In this document: positions 8,938 to 17,978 of the stretch, in pieces | Layout of the letters: each line of letters starts with the position of its first letter | Numbering within the stretch: position 1 is the first letter of the stretch | Source: an uncultured Azospirillum sp. | GTDB lineage: Bacteria; Pseudomonadota; Alphaproteobacteria; Azospirillales; Azospirillaceae | DNA length: 64,000 bases | Direction of reading: 5' to 3' | NCBI RefSeq assembly: GCF_946480385.1 | Contig: NZ_CAMLJP010000021.1 | Span: forward strand, 1 to 64,000 | Notes under the pieces: model-generated | Seen by the model: only the letters and a program-made list of their open reading frames with translations | Told to the model about the DNA's origin: nothing | The model's database searches: none | Position numbers and translations under genes: made by a program

Positions 8938-10523
8938 ACCGCTTTGCCGCGCTGATCGACGCGCTGGTCTTCATGCCGTCGCGCAACGGCAAGATCCGCC
9001 TGCTGGTCGAGCATTTCGCCACCGCGCCCGACCCCGAGCGCGGCTGGGCGTTGGCGGCGCTGACCGGGGCGCTGAGCTTCCGCGAGGCCAAGCCGGCGGC
9101 GATCCGCGAACTGGCGGCGACGCGGGTCGATCCGGAGCTGCTGGCGCTGTCCTACGACTATGTCGGCGATCTGGCGGAGACGGTGGCGCTGATCTGGCCG
9201 GAGCGGCCGGAACGCGCGAACAGTTTGCCGCCCAGCCTGGACGAGGTGGTGGAGGGCTTGCGGGCCGCCAAGCGCGGGCAGGTGATCGGGCTGGTGGAGG
9301 GCTGGCTCGACACGCTCGACTCATCGGGGCGGTTCGCGTTGCTGAAGCTCATCACCGGGGCGCTGCGCATCGGTGTCTCGGCCCGGCTCGCCAAGACGGC
9401 GCTGGCGGAGTGGGGCAGGATTGCCCGGCCGGAGGTCAGCGTCGATGACGTGGAGGAGGTCTGGCATGGGCTGACCGCCCCCTATCCGGAGCTGTTCGCC
9501 TGGCTGGAGGGGCGGGCCGAGCGGCCGGCCACCGGCTCCGGCGCCGGCTTCCGCCCGATGATGCTGTCCCACCCGCTGGAGGAGGAGGACCGCGCCGGGC
9601 TGGACCCCGCCGCCTATGCCGCCGAATGGAAATGGGACGGCATCCGGGTGCAGATGGTGGCGCGCGGGGGAGAGCGGCGGCTCTACAGCCGCACCGGCGA
9701 CGACGTGTCGGGCGCCTTTCCGGACATTGTCGACCACATGAATTTCGACGCCGTGCTGGACGGCGAACTGCTGGTGGCGCGCGACGGGGTGGTGGCGCCG
9801 TTCAACGATTTGCAGCAACGGCTGAACCGCAAGACGGTGACGGCGCAGATGCTGCGCGACGGGCCGGCCTGGGTGCGGCTCTACGACATCCTGTTCGACG
9901 GCGAGGAGGATTTGCGCGGCCTGTCCTTCGTCGAGCGGCGCGCCCGGTTGGAGCGCTGGTTCGAGGCGGTGCAGCCTCGGCGGATGGATCTGTCGCCGAT
10001 GGTGCCCTTCACGGCCTGGGACGAGCTGGTGGCATTGCGCGAGGGCGCGCGGGAGAACGGCATCGAGGGGCTGATGCTGAAGCGGCGCGACAGCGCCTAT
10101 CTGGCCGGGCGGCCGAAGGGGCCGTGGTTCAAGTGGAAGCGCGGGGCGCTGACGCTCGACACCGTGATGATGTACGCCCAGCGCGGGCACGGGAAGCGGT
10201 CGAGCTATTATTCCGACTACACCTTCGGCGTCTGGCGCGGCGAGGAGCTGGTGCCTGTCGGCAAGGCCTATTCCGGTTTCACCGATGCCGAGCTGGTCGA
10301 GCTGGACCGCTGGGTGCGCAACCACACCACCCGCCGCTACGGCCCGGTGCGTGAGGTGGAGGCCGGGCTGGTGCTGGAGGTCGCCTTCGACAGCGTGCAC
10401 CCGTCGACCCGGCACAAGAGCGGGCTCGCCATGCGCTTCCCCCGCATCCACCGCATCCGCTGGGACAAGCCGGCGCATGAGGCCGACCGGCTGGAGACGC
10501 TGGCGGCGATGGTGGTCGGCTAG
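8934..10523 (+). CDS. ATP-dependent DNA ligase (cisplatin-damage-response type)
   Basis: A 529-aa ATP-dependent ligase. It has an N-terminal DNA-binding domain (about 1-200), an adenylation domain with EWKWDGIRVQ (nucleophile Lys233), DGELLVARDG, a GLMLKRRDSAY motif, WFKWKRGA, and a C-terminal OB domain ending in MRFPRIHRIRWDK. The GTG start at 8934 overlaps the exonuclease stop (GTGA) and has AAGGAGAG 7 nt upstream. Annotations of this family usually read cisplatin damage response ATP-dependent DNA ligase. It should join nicks left by the coupled exonuclease during repair. The frame is open far upstream, but that part is antisense to psuG and overlaps the exonuclease gene. Confidence 0.93.
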   Translation: MNRFAALIDALVFMPSRNGKIRLLVEHFATAPDPERGWALAALTGALSFREAKPAAIRELAATRVDPELLALSYDYVGDLAETVALIWPERPERANSLPPSLDEVVEGLRAAKRGQVIGLVEGWLDTLDSSGRFALLKLITGALRIGVSARLAKTALAEWGRIARPEVSVDDVEEVWHGLTAPYPELFAWLEGRAERPATGSGAGFRPMMLSHPLEEEDRAGLDPAAYAAEWKWDGIRVQMVARGGERRLYSRTGDDVSGAFPDIVDHMNFDAVLDGELLVARDGVVAPFNDLQQRLNRKTVTAQMLRDGPAWVRLYDILFDGEEDLRGLSFVERRARLERWFEAVQPRRMDLSPMVPFTAWDELVALREGARENGIEGLMLKRRDSAYLAGRPKGPWFKWKRGALTLDTVMMYAQRGHGKRSSYYSDYTFGVWRGEELVPVGKAYSGFTDAELVELDRWVRNHTTRRYGPVREVEAGLVLEVAFDSVHPSTRHKSGLAMRFPRIHRIRWDKPAHEADRLETLAAMVVG

Positions 10524-10532
10524 GTGAAGCCC

Positions 10533-10724
10533 TTACCGCAGCGGCGCCGTCACCACGTCGACGGAGGTTTCCGCCACGGTGCCGACGACGTCCACGGCGG
10601 TGCCGGCGATGCTGGCGGCACCGCTGGCGACGCCGGTGACGGCGCCGCAGCCGCTCAGCGACGCGCCCAGCAGCAACAGGGCGGCGAGCGGGAGACGGCG
10701 GCGGGAAGCGGGGCGGCGGGACAT
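10533..10724 (-). CDS. Small entericidin-like lipoprotein
   Basis: A 63-aa predicted lipoprotein. It has a basic N-terminus (SRRPASRRR), a hydrophobic stretch and a lipobox LSGC with Cys26, followed by a Gly/Ala/Val/Thr-rich tail (VASGAASIAGTAVDVVG) with no obvious domain. GGAGGACAGC directly precedes the ATG at 10724. It converges on the ligase gene with 9 bp between stops. Size and composition resemble entericidin-type small lipoproteins; the role is unknown. Confidence 0.75.
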   Translation of the reverse strand: MSRRPASRRRLPLAALLLLGASLSGCGAVTGVASGAASIAGTAVDVVGTVAETSVDVVTAPLR

Positions 10725-11073
10725 GCTGTCCTCCAGAAAACCACGGGCTGAAACGAAACCGAGGGCGATTGCAGCACGCAATCCCAACCGAAAGGTTAAT
10801 TCGGGCATTTGGCACAACAGCCGTGAAATCCGTCGTCCCACGAAGAAGCCGTCCCAGCGCTGAATATTACAAGTAATTAATGGCGGTGTAATACCTCGAT
10901 GTAGGTTTCCGCGAGGATAGGAGCAGCTTAAAAGAAATCGGCATGGCTGCCATGAATATTCGTCCGTTTCGGGGGAATGTTTCTGCATGGCCGCGTTCGT
11001 TTTCAGTCCCATATCAGGCCTGCCGACCGAAGAATGATGTCTGCAAGCGATCGACTGGTAGGGAAAGACACCG
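10725..11073. other. Intergenic region upstream of the patatin gene
   Basis: About 350 bases between the divergent small lipoprotein and the patatin-like gene. It is AT-richer around 10860-10900. Small symmetric elements are visible: ATTAC-AA-GTAAT at 10866-10877 and GGTGTAATACC at 10885-10895. No open frame with a ribosome-binding site was found. Promoters for both flanking genes are expected here. Confidence 0.35.
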
Positions 11074-12252
11074 ATGCGCGACAGATCCTTTGCCGATCTC
11101 ACCGCCCCCTACGACCGGGTGGCTCTCGTCCTGCAAGGGGGCGGAGCGCTCGGCGCCTATCAGGCGGGCGTCGTCGAAGGGCTGTTCAAGCACGACATCC
11201 ATCCGACCTGGGTGGCCGGCGTGTCGATCGGCGCCGTCAACGCGGCGCTGATCGCCGGCAATCCACCGGAGCGGCGCTGCGCCGCGCTGGCGGAGTTCTG
11301 GGCCCGCGTCGCCCCGCCCTCGCCCTGGGAGCATGCGGAGGCGCTGTGGCGGCGGCTCGATCCCGATGGGCCGTCGATTTCCATCCTCAACCAATGGAGC
11401 GCGTGGCGGACGGCGCTGTCGGGCCAGCCCGGCTTCTTCCGGCCGCGGCCGGCGGTGGAATGGGCGGCGGCCGGCCCCTTCGCCGGACCGACCAGCGTCT
11501 ACGACACCGCGCCGCTGAAAAGCACGCTGGAGGATTTGATCGACTTCGACCGGATCAACCGGGGCGACATCCGGTTGTCGCTGGGCGCCGTCAATGTGCG
11601 GACCGGCAACTCCATCTATTTCGACACCGAGACCCACCGGATCGGCCCGGAGCATGTGATGGCCAGCGGCGCCCTGCCGCCCGGCTTCGCCCCCGTGGAG
11701 ATCGACGGCGAGTTCTACTGGGACGGCGGGCTGGTCTCGAACACGCCGCTCGACCATGTGCTGGAGGACCAGCCGCGCCGCGACACGCTGGTCTTCCAGG
11801 TCGATCTGTGGAGCGCCAGCGGTCAGGTGCCGCGCGGCATGTCGGAGGTGCTGGAGCGGCAGAAGGACATCACCTATTCCAGCCGCACCCGCTTCAACAC
11901 CGACAAGGTCACCTACGAGCAGACCCTGCGCAACCAGCTGGTCACGCTGCTCGACCGGCTGCCCGAGGAGCTTCGCGACACGCCGGAGGCCAGGGCGCTG
12001 CGCCGCGCCGCCTGCGGGGCGGCGATCAACATCATCCACCTGATCTACCGCCGCAAAAGCTACGAGCGCGACAGCAAGGACTACGAGTTCTCCAACGCCG
12101 GCATGCGCGAGCATTGGGAGAGCGGCCTCGCCGACACGCTCGCCACGCTCGCCCACCCGGAATGGCTGGCGATGCCGTCGCGGCTGGACGGTCCCGTCAC
12201 GCACGATTTGCGGCGCGCGGCCCTGACCGAAATCCCAACCGATGCAGCTTGA
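11074..12252 (+). CDS. Patatin-like phospholipase family protein (DUF3734 type)
   Basis: A 392-aa cytoplasmic patatin-fold acyl hydrolase. The oxyanion loop [12 protein letters not shown] is at 21-32, the nucleophile elbow GVSIG carries Ser51, and the second member of the Ser-Asp dyad is Asp217 in YWDGG. The C-terminal third (about 270-380) matches the DUF3734 extension usual in this branch. AGGGAAAG precedes the ATG. It lies 38 bp upstream of 3-hydroxybutyrate dehydrogenase in the same direction, a pairing common in alphaproteobacteria. A role in polyhydroxybutyrate or lipid turnover is inferred from that context only. Confidence 0.88.
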   Translation: MRDRSFADLTAPYDRVALVLQGGGALGAYQAGVVEGLFKHDIHPTWVAGVSIGAVNAALIAGNPPERRCAALAEFWARVAPPSPWEHAEALWRRLDPDGPSISILNQWSAWRTALSGQPGFFRPRPAVEWAAAGPFAGPTSVYDTAPLKSTLEDLIDFDRINRGDIRLSLGAVNVRTGNSIYFDTETHRIGPEHVMASGALPPGFAPVEIDGEFYWDGGLVSNTPLDHVLEDQPRRDTLVFQVDLWSASGQVPRGMSEVLERQKDITYSSRTRFNTDKVTYEQTLRNQLVTLLDRLPEELRDTPEARALRRAACGAAINIIHLIYRRKSYERDSKDYEFSNAGMREHWESGLADTLATLAHPEWLAMPSRLDGPVTHDLRRAALTEIPTDAA

Positions 12253-12276
12253 ACGCCAAGCAATGCAGCTTGAACG
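12241..12276 (+). repeat. 14-nt direct repeat at the patatin/bdhA junction
   Basis: ATGCAGCTTGAACG occurs at 12241-12254 and again at 12263-12276. The first copy contains the patatin stop codon (TGA in CTTGA). Each copy also gives an in-frame ATG leading into bdhA, so the duplication changes the choice of possible bdhA starts. Confidence 0.8.
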
Positions 12277-12289
12277 AAGGAGCGGACCC

Positions 12290-13069
12290 ATGCGTTTGCA
12301 GGACAAAGTCGCCGTCATCACCGGGGCGGCGAGCGGAATCGGGCTGGAAATCGCCCGGACCTTCGCCCGCGAGGGCGCGCTGGTCGTCATCGCCGACCTC
12401 AACCAGGCCGGCGCCGACGCCGCGGCGGCCAGCCTCGACCCCACCGGCAAGCGGGCGCTGGGCGTCGCCATGGACGTGACCGACGTGGCCCAGGTCGATG
12501 CCGGCATGGCCCGCGCCGTCGCCGCCTTCGGCCGCATCGACATCCTGGTCAGCAACGCCGGCATCCAGACGGTGGCGCCGGTCGAACAGTTCGAGTTCGC
12601 GAAGTGGAAGCAGCTTCTGTCCATCCATCTGGACGGCGCCTTCCTGACCACGCGCGCCGCCCTGCGGACGATGTACGAGCAGGGAAGCGGCAGCATCATC
12701 TATATGGGATCGGTCCATTCCAAGGAGGCGTCGGCGCTGAAGGCACCCTATGTCACCGCCAAGCACGGGCTGATCGGCCTTGCCAAGGTGGTCGCCAAGG
12801 AAGGGGCGGCGCATGGCGTGCGCGCCAATGTGATCTGCCCCGGCTTTGTCCGCACGCCCCTGGTCGAAAAGCAGATCCCCGAGCAGGCCAAGGAGTTGGG
12901 CATCTCCGAGGAGGAGGTGGTCAAGACCGTGATGCTGAAGGAGACCGTCGACGGCGAGTTCACCACGGTCGAGGACGTCGCCCAGGCCGCCCTGTTCTTC
13001 GCGTCCTTCGGATCGAACGCGCTGACCGGCCAGTCGCTGGTCGTCAGCCATGGCTGGTTCATGCAGTAG
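12290..13069 (+). CDS. bdhA: 3-hydroxybutyrate dehydrogenase
   Basis: An NAD-dependent short-chain dehydrogenase of 259 aa that interconverts D-3-hydroxybutyrate and acetoacetate. It has TGAASGIG (cofactor loop), SNAGIQ, the catalytic Tyr154-x3-Lys158 (YVTAKHG), [11 protein letters not shown], and the C-terminal HGWFMQ typical of this enzyme. The ATG at 12290 has AAGGAG 7 nt upstream. The two in-frame ATGs further upstream (12242 and 12263) lie in a duplicated 14-nt sequence and lack a good ribosome-binding site. It probably forms a transcript with the patatin gene. It would use hydroxybutyrate from PHB breakdown. Confidence 0.92.
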   Translation: MRLQDKVAVITGAASGIGLEIARTFAREGALVVIADLNQAGADAAAASLDPTGKRALGVAMDVTDVAQVDAGMARAVAAFGRIDILVSNAGIQTVAPVEQFEFAKWKQLLSIHLDGAFLTTRAALRTMYEQGSGSIIYMGSVHSKEASALKAPYVTAKHGLIGLAKVVAKEGAAHGVRANVICPGFVRTPLVEKQIPEQAKELGISEEEVVKTVMLKETVDGEFTTVEDVAQAALFFASFGSNALTGQSLVVSHGWFMQ

Positions 13070-13110
13070 GCGGAAACCTTGCGGGCAGGGCAATCGCATC
13101 TGCGATAAAC

Positions 13111-13238
13111 GCCCTCTCCCGCCCCGGGAGAGGGAGGGGACCCGCCGAAGGCGGGGAGGGTGAGGGGCTATCCGAACATGGATCCTGATCCTTGGATCAC
13201 CCCTCACCCTTCCCTCTCCCGGGGCGGGAGAGGGAGCC
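13111..13238. repeat. REP-like inverted repeat, copy 1
   Basis: A palindromic repeat between the convergent ends of bdhA and the chemoreceptor gene. The right arm (13200-13238) is nearly the inverse of the left arm (13111-13167), which also contains an inserted small palindrome ACCCGCCGAAGGCGGGG. Both arms carry the motif CTCTCCCG...GGGAGAGGG also seen in copies 2 and 3 (31507-31632 and 61851-61974). It may serve as a bidirectional terminator or an RNA-stability element. Confidence 0.75.
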
Positions 13239-13275
13239 CTATGCAACGTCTCTGCTCAGGGTGAGAGGGGCTTTC

Positions 13276-15783
13276 TCAGAACTCCTTCCAGTCGTCGTCG
13301 TCGCTGGTGCTGTGCTTCAGGACCGGGACCGCAGCGGCGCCGCGCGCGGGTGAGTCGCTCCGGTTGGCCGGCTTGGGCGTCATCGCGGCATGGGCGCCGC
13401 CGTTGCCACGGGCGGTGGGCTTCGCCATCGGCTTGGCGGAAGAGCGGGTCGGGGCCGCCGCGGCGCGGCGGGTGGAGGCGACCGCCGGGGCCGCGTTGAC
13501 CGCCATGGCGCGCGGCGCCGCGGCATAACCGAAGCCGGCCGCCTGTTCGAACTTGAAGAAGCCGACCAGCGACTTCAGGTCGCCGGCCTGACCGCTCATC
13601 GCCTGGGCGGCGGCGGTGGTCTCCTCCACCAGGGCGGCGTTCTTCTGCGTCATCTCGTCCATGTTGGCGACGGTCGAGTTGATCTCGTCCAGCGCCGTCG
13701 CCTGCTCGGCCGAGGCCGAGGCCATCTCGGCGATCAGCGTCGCCACCTGCTGCACGCCGGACACGATGCCCTGCAGCGCGTCGCCGGCCTTGCTGACCAG
13801 ATCGACGCCGTCCTTCACCTGGGCATCGCTGTCCAGGATCAGGCCCTTGATCTCCTTCGAGGCCTGGGCGGAGCGCTGGGCGAGCTGCCGCACCTCCTGC
13901 GCCACCACGGCGAAGCCGCGCCCGGCGTCGCCGGCCCGCGCCGCCTCCACCGCCGCGTTCAGCGCCAACAGGTTGGTCTGGAAGGCGATCTCGTCGATCA
14001 CCCCGATGATGTCGGTGATCTTGCGGCTCGATTCTTCGATCCGGCGCATCGCCTCGATGGCGGAGCCGGCGACGCCGCCGCCGGATTCGGCGGAACTGCG
14101 GGCCTGGGCGGCCATCACGTTGGCGCGCTGGGCGTTCTCGGCGTTGGAGCGCACGGTCGCCCCCAGCTCTTCCATGCTGGCCGCGGTCTCTTCCAGCGAG
14201 GAGGCCTGCTGCTCGGTGCGGTCGGCGAGGTCGGAGGAACCCAGCGACACCTCGGCGGCGGCGGCGGCGATGGTCTCGGCCGCCTGGGTGATCTGGCCGA
14301 CGATCTCCGCCAGCCGGGTGGAGGTGGCGTTGACGTCGGTCTTCACCCGCTCGAAGGCGCCCTGGTAATCACGGGTGACGCGGCGGTTCAGGTCGCCCTG
14401 GGCCAGCGCGCTCAACACCTCGCCCAGGTCGGCGATGACCGCCTCCACCGTGTCGGTCAGGCGGTTGATGCCCTGCGACATGGTCTTGTAGAAGCCGTCC
14501 TTGCCGGCCAGATCGATGCGGCGATCCAGGTCGCCCTTCGACACGGCGTCGATCAGGCCGGCGATCTCCTCGCCGATGGCCTGCTCGCGGGCGCGCTGCG
14601 CCTCGGCGGCGCGGCGTTCGGCCTCCAGCCGCTCGCGCTCGGCCTCGTCCATCCGCTTCTTCTCGATGGCGTTCTCTTTGAACACCAGCACGGCCTTGGC
14701 CATGCGGCCGATCTCGTCGCGGTTCTCCAGCGCCGGGACATCGACGGCGAGGTTGCCGGCGGCCAGCTCGGTCATCGTGCCGGTCATCTGCACCACCGGG
14801 CGGACGATCGACCGGGCGGTGACGAGGGCGATCAGGATGCCGAGAGCGAAGGCGCCCACCGCCATGCCGACCAGCAGCGTGCTGGTGTTCTCCATGTCGG
14901 TCTGCGCGCCGGTCAGCATCGCGTCGCGCACCTCCGCCTGGGAGGCGATGGTCTTGCCGACCAGATCGGCGAATTCCTCCGCCTCCTTGCTCATGGTGCC
15001 GAAGGCCAGAGCCTGTGCTTCGTTGACGGCGGCGACGAGGCGGTTGAAGCTTTCCAGATACCGTCCGGCCGTCTGCGCCGCCTCCTCCGCCGAGCGCCGG
15101 TGCGCCGGGTCGGTCAGGCGGGCAGCCAGCGATGTGGCCGACTTGATGAAGGTGTCCAGCCGGCCGCGAACATCGTCGGCCGCCTTCGCCGACGGCTCCG
15201 TCAGGAAGGCCTGTGCGCCGAGGCGGGCGAAGATCAGCGCCTCCTGCGCCTGGCCGGCATAGGCGGCCGATTCGAAATCGCCGGCGGCGATGCCGTCGGC
15301 CATCACCCGGCCCAGCCCTTCGCGCGCCTTCGTGCCCAGCGGCACCAGCTCTTCCGTCACCAGCCGGTCGCGCAGTTCGCGCAGCTTCACCAGCTTGCCG
15401 AAGTTGGCGGTGTAGCCGTCGAATTGCTGGATCATGCGGTCGATATTGGCGCGGCGCGCGGGATCCTGCGTCGCTTCCCGGATGGCGCGCAGCATCTCGC
15501 CCAGCTTCTTCTGCTGTGCCTGGGTCGGCGCGATCAGGGCGTTGTTGCCGGAGAAGGAGTAGTTGACCACGTTGCGGCGCATGTCGGACACCGAGCCGTC
15601 CACGTCCGAAATCCGCAGCGAATTGTCGGAGATCGTCGCGTAGCGGGTGAATCCGTCCTCCACCGTCGACAGCGACCGCACGCCGAGTGCTGCCACCAGG
15701 GCGAGGAGGGCGAGGATCAGAAGGAAGCCCACCTGGATGCGGGTGCCCACCTTGAATCGGCCGGCGAAGCTGGCGTTCTGCAT
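13276..15783 (-). CDS. Methyl-accepting chemotaxis protein
   Basis: An 835-aa transmembrane chemoreceptor. TM1 lies at about 14-36 and a mainly helical periplasmic domain at about 37-300. TM2 is at about 302-324 (VGMAVGAFALGILIALV), followed by HAMP, a second HAMP-like segment and the signalling domain. The signalling tip EIAFQTNLLALNAAVEAARAG is seen in two parts, EIAFQTNLLALNA and AVEAARAGDAGRGFAVVA. A Pro/Ala-rich linker then leads to an acidic end and WKEF, which resembles the C-terminal CheR/CheB-binding pentapeptide of tethered receptors. The ATG at 15783 is preferred over a TTG two codons upstream. The ligand is unknown. Confidence 0.93.
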   Translation of the reverse strand: MQNASFAGRFKVGTRIQVGFLLILALLALVAALGVRSLSTVEDGFTRYATISDNSLRISDVDGSVSDMRRNVVNYSFSGNNALIAPTQAQQKKLGEMLRAIREATQDPARRANIDRMIQQFDGYTANFGKLVKLRELRDRLVTEELVPLGTKAREGLGRVMADGIAAGDFESAAYAGQAQEALIFARLGAQAFLTEPSAKAADDVRGRLDTFIKSATSLAARLTDPAHRRSAEEAAQTAGRYLESFNRLVAAVNEAQALAFGTMSKEAEEFADLVGKTIASQAEVRDAMLTGAQTDMENTSTLLVGMAVGAFALGILIALVTARSIVRPVVQMTGTMTELAAGNLAVDVPALENRDEIGRMAKAVLVFKENAIEKKRMDEAERERLEAERRAAEAQRAREQAIGEEIAGLIDAVSKGDLDRRIDLAGKDGFYKTMSQGINRLTDTVEAVIADLGEVLSALAQGDLNRRVTRDYQGAFERVKTDVNATSTRLAEIVGQITQAAETIAAAAAEVSLGSSDLADRTEQQASSLEETAASMEELGATVRSNAENAQRANVMAAQARSSAESGGGVAGSAIEAMRRIEESSRKITDIIGVIDEIAFQTNLLALNAAVEAARAGDAGRGFAVVAQEVRQLAQRSAQASKEIKGLILDSDAQVKDGVDLVSKAGDALQGIVSGVQQVATLIAEMASASAEQATALDEINSTVANMDEMTQKNAALVEETTAAAQAMSGQAGDLKSLVGFFKFEQAAGFGYAAAPRAMAVNAAPAVASTRRAAAAPTRSSAKPMAKPTARGNGGAHAAMTPKPANRSDSPARGAAAVPVLKHSTSDDDDWKEF

Positions 15784-16057
15784 GGTCAAATGCCTTGGTC
15801 TGCGGTGCGGATCGAACGCGATACGCCCGGCAGGGTAGAGGAAGATGGTTTCCAGTCCGTTGCCATGGCGCAGGGAAATGCAGGGAAAGCGCCCCTGGGC
15901 CGCGCCAAAATCGTGGCAAAGCGGTGACGCGGGGCTTTGACGATGCCGTAGCGGTCCCTAGGTTAGGTCGCCTGAACAGCATTTCGGGACGGCGCCATCT
16001 CCTGGGTCCTTCCCTGGGCTGGTTTCCCGAAACCCGCAAAGACCACCGAAGAAGCCG

Positions 16058-17956
16058 ATGCGCCGCAGTCTTCCGCCCAACTCCGACACCAGCTCCTTCA
16101 CCCGCCCGTCCGGCGACCTGCGCGCCGCAATGCGCTCGCTGGCGCCCTATATCTGGCCCAGCGATTCCCTGGAAACGCGGATCCGGGTGGTGCTGGCCAT
16201 GCTGTTGCTGATCGGTGCCAAGGTCGCCAACGTCTATGTGCCGATCTTCTACAAGCATGCGGTGGACGCGCTGACGCCGGCGTCGGCAGGCGGTACGGCG
16301 GGGCCGGGCGCGGTGATGGCCATCCCCCTGGGACTGATCGTCGCATACGGCCTTGCCCGCGTGACCTCGCTGATCTTCGCCGAGCTGCGCGACGCCGTCT
16401 TCGCCACCGTGGCGCAGCGGACCATCCGCCGGGTGGCGCTGTCGGTGTTCCGGCACCTGCACGCGCTGTCCCTGCGCTTCCATCTGGAACGCCAGACCGG
16501 CGGCCTGACCCGCTCGCTGGAGCGCGGCACCCGGGCCATCGAATCGCTGCTGCGCTACACCCTGTTCTCCATCGTGCCGACGCTGGTGGAGATCGCGCTG
16601 GTCTGCGCCATCCTGTGGAAGCTGTTCAGCGTCTGGTTCGCGCTGGCGACCTTCGTCACGGTGATGGGCTACATCCTCTATACCTTCTTCGTGTCGGAGT
16701 GGCGCATCAAGTTCCGCCGCCTGATGAACGATACCGACAGCAAGGCCAACACCAAGGCGATCGACAGCCTGCTGAACTACGAGACCGTCAAGTATTTCGG
16801 CAACGAGGAGCATGAGGCCCGCCGCTACGACGGTGCCCTGCAGAGCTACGAGAAGGCGGCGGTGCGCAGCCAGCAGAGCCTGTCGCTGCTGAATGTCGGC
16901 CAGTCGGCGATCATCTCGCTGGGGCTGGCGGTGGTGATGGGCATGGCCGCCAAAGGCATCGTCGACGGCAGCATGTCGCTGGGCGACTTCGTCCTGGTGA
17001 ACACCTATCTGCTGCAGCTCTACCAGCCGCTGAACTTCTTCGGCGTCGTCTATCGCGAGATCAAGCAGTCGCTGATCGACATCGAGTCGATGGTCACGCT
17101 GCTGGCGGTCGACCGCGAGGTCGCCGACGGCCCCGACGCGAAGCCGCTGGCGGTCGATGGGGCGGAGCTGCGCTTCGAGGGGGTGGAGTTCGGCTACGAC
17201 CCGCGCCGGCCGATCCTGAAGGATGTCAGCTTCACCGTGCCGGCCGGCAAGACCGTCGCCATCGTCGGCCCGTCGGGCGCCGGCAAGTCGACCATCAGCC
17301 GGCTGCTGTTCCGCTTCTACGACGTCAACGGCGGCCGGGTGCTGATCGACGGGCAGGACATCCGCGACGTCACCCAGTCCTCGCTGCGCGCGTCCATCGG
17401 CATCGTCCCGCAGGACACCGTGCTGTTCAACGACACCGTCTTCTACAACATCGCCTATGGCCGCCCCGGCGCCAGCCCGGCGGAGGTGGAGCGGGCGGCG
17501 CGGCTGGCCCACATTCACGACTTCATCATGGCGCTGCCCGACGGCTACCAGACCACGGTGGGCGAGCGCGGGCTGAAGCTGTCCGGCGGCGAGAAGCAGC
17601 GCGTCGCCATCGCCCGCACCATCCTGAAGGACCCGGCGATCCTGCTGTTCGACGAGGCGACCAGCGCGCTCGACACCCACACCGAGCGGGAAATCCAGGC
17701 CAACCTGCGCGAGGTCAGCCGCGGCCGCACCACGCTGGTGATCGCCCACCGGCTGTCCACCGTCATCGACGCCGACGAGATCCTGGTGCTGGAAGCCGGC
17801 CGGGTGATCGAGCGCGGCCACCATGCCGACCTGCTGGCCGCCCGCGGCGCCTATGCCGCCCTGTGGACTCGGCAGCAGGAAGCCAGTCAGTCCTCCACTG
17901 GGGCGTCCGATGGCGGCGGACCCGCGCCGTTGTCCGGCGTGCTGGCCTCGACCTGA
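16058..17956 (+). CDS. Atm1-type ABC exporter, fused permease and ATPase
   Basis: A 632-aa half-size ABC exporter of the Atm1/heavy-metal-tolerance family. It has six membrane helices over about 35-330 (for example VVLAMLLLIGAKVANVYVP) and a C-terminal ATPase. The ATPase carries Walker A GPSGAGKST (about 404-412), signature LSGGEKQRVAIA, Walker B ILLFDEATSALD and switch IAHRLST. The sequence TNMDSKANTKAIDSLLNYETVKYFGNE-like segment (TKAIDSLLNYETVKYFGNE) is diagnostic of Atm1/HMT1. Family members export glutathione conjugates or sulfur/iron compounds and act as dimers in the inner membrane. A heme oxygenase follows after 22 bp, so a link to iron handling is plausible but inferred. Confidence 0.92.
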   Translation: MRRSLPPNSDTSSFTRPSGDLRAAMRSLAPYIWPSDSLETRIRVVLAMLLLIGAKVANVYVPIFYKHAVDALTPASAGGTAGPGAVMAIPLGLIVAYGLARVTSLIFAELRDAVFATVAQRTIRRVALSVFRHLHALSLRFHLERQTGGLTRSLERGTRAIESLLRYTLFSIVPTLVEIALVCAILWKLFSVWFALATFVTVMGYILYTFFVSEWRIKFRRLMNDTDSKANTKAIDSLLNYETVKYFGNEEHEARRYDGALQSYEKAAVRSQQSLSLLNVGQSAIISLGLAVVMGMAAKGIVDGSMSLGDFVLVNTYLLQLYQPLNFFGVVYREIKQSLIDIESMVTLLAVDREVADGPDAKPLAVDGAELRFEGVEFGYDPRRPILKDVSFTVPAGKTVAIVGPSGAGKSTISRLLFRFYDVNGGRVLIDGQDIRDVTQSSLRASIGIVPQDTVLFNDTVFYNIAYGRPGASPAEVERAARLAHIHDFIMALPDGYQTTVGERGLKLSGGEKQRVAIARTILKDPAILLFDEATSALDTHTEREIQANLREVSRGRTTLVIAHRLSTVIDADEILVLEAGRVIERGHHADLLAARGAYAALWTRQQEASQSSTGASDGGGPAPLSGVLAST

Positions 17957-17978
17957 TCGGAAGCGCGGAGCACGTTTG

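Noticed and set aside
14369..17824. A 1151-codon minus-strand open frame spanning the chemoreceptor and exporter genes
   Set aside because: It runs antisense through the Atm1-type exporter and in a shifted frame through the chemoreceptor, with shadow composition throughout.
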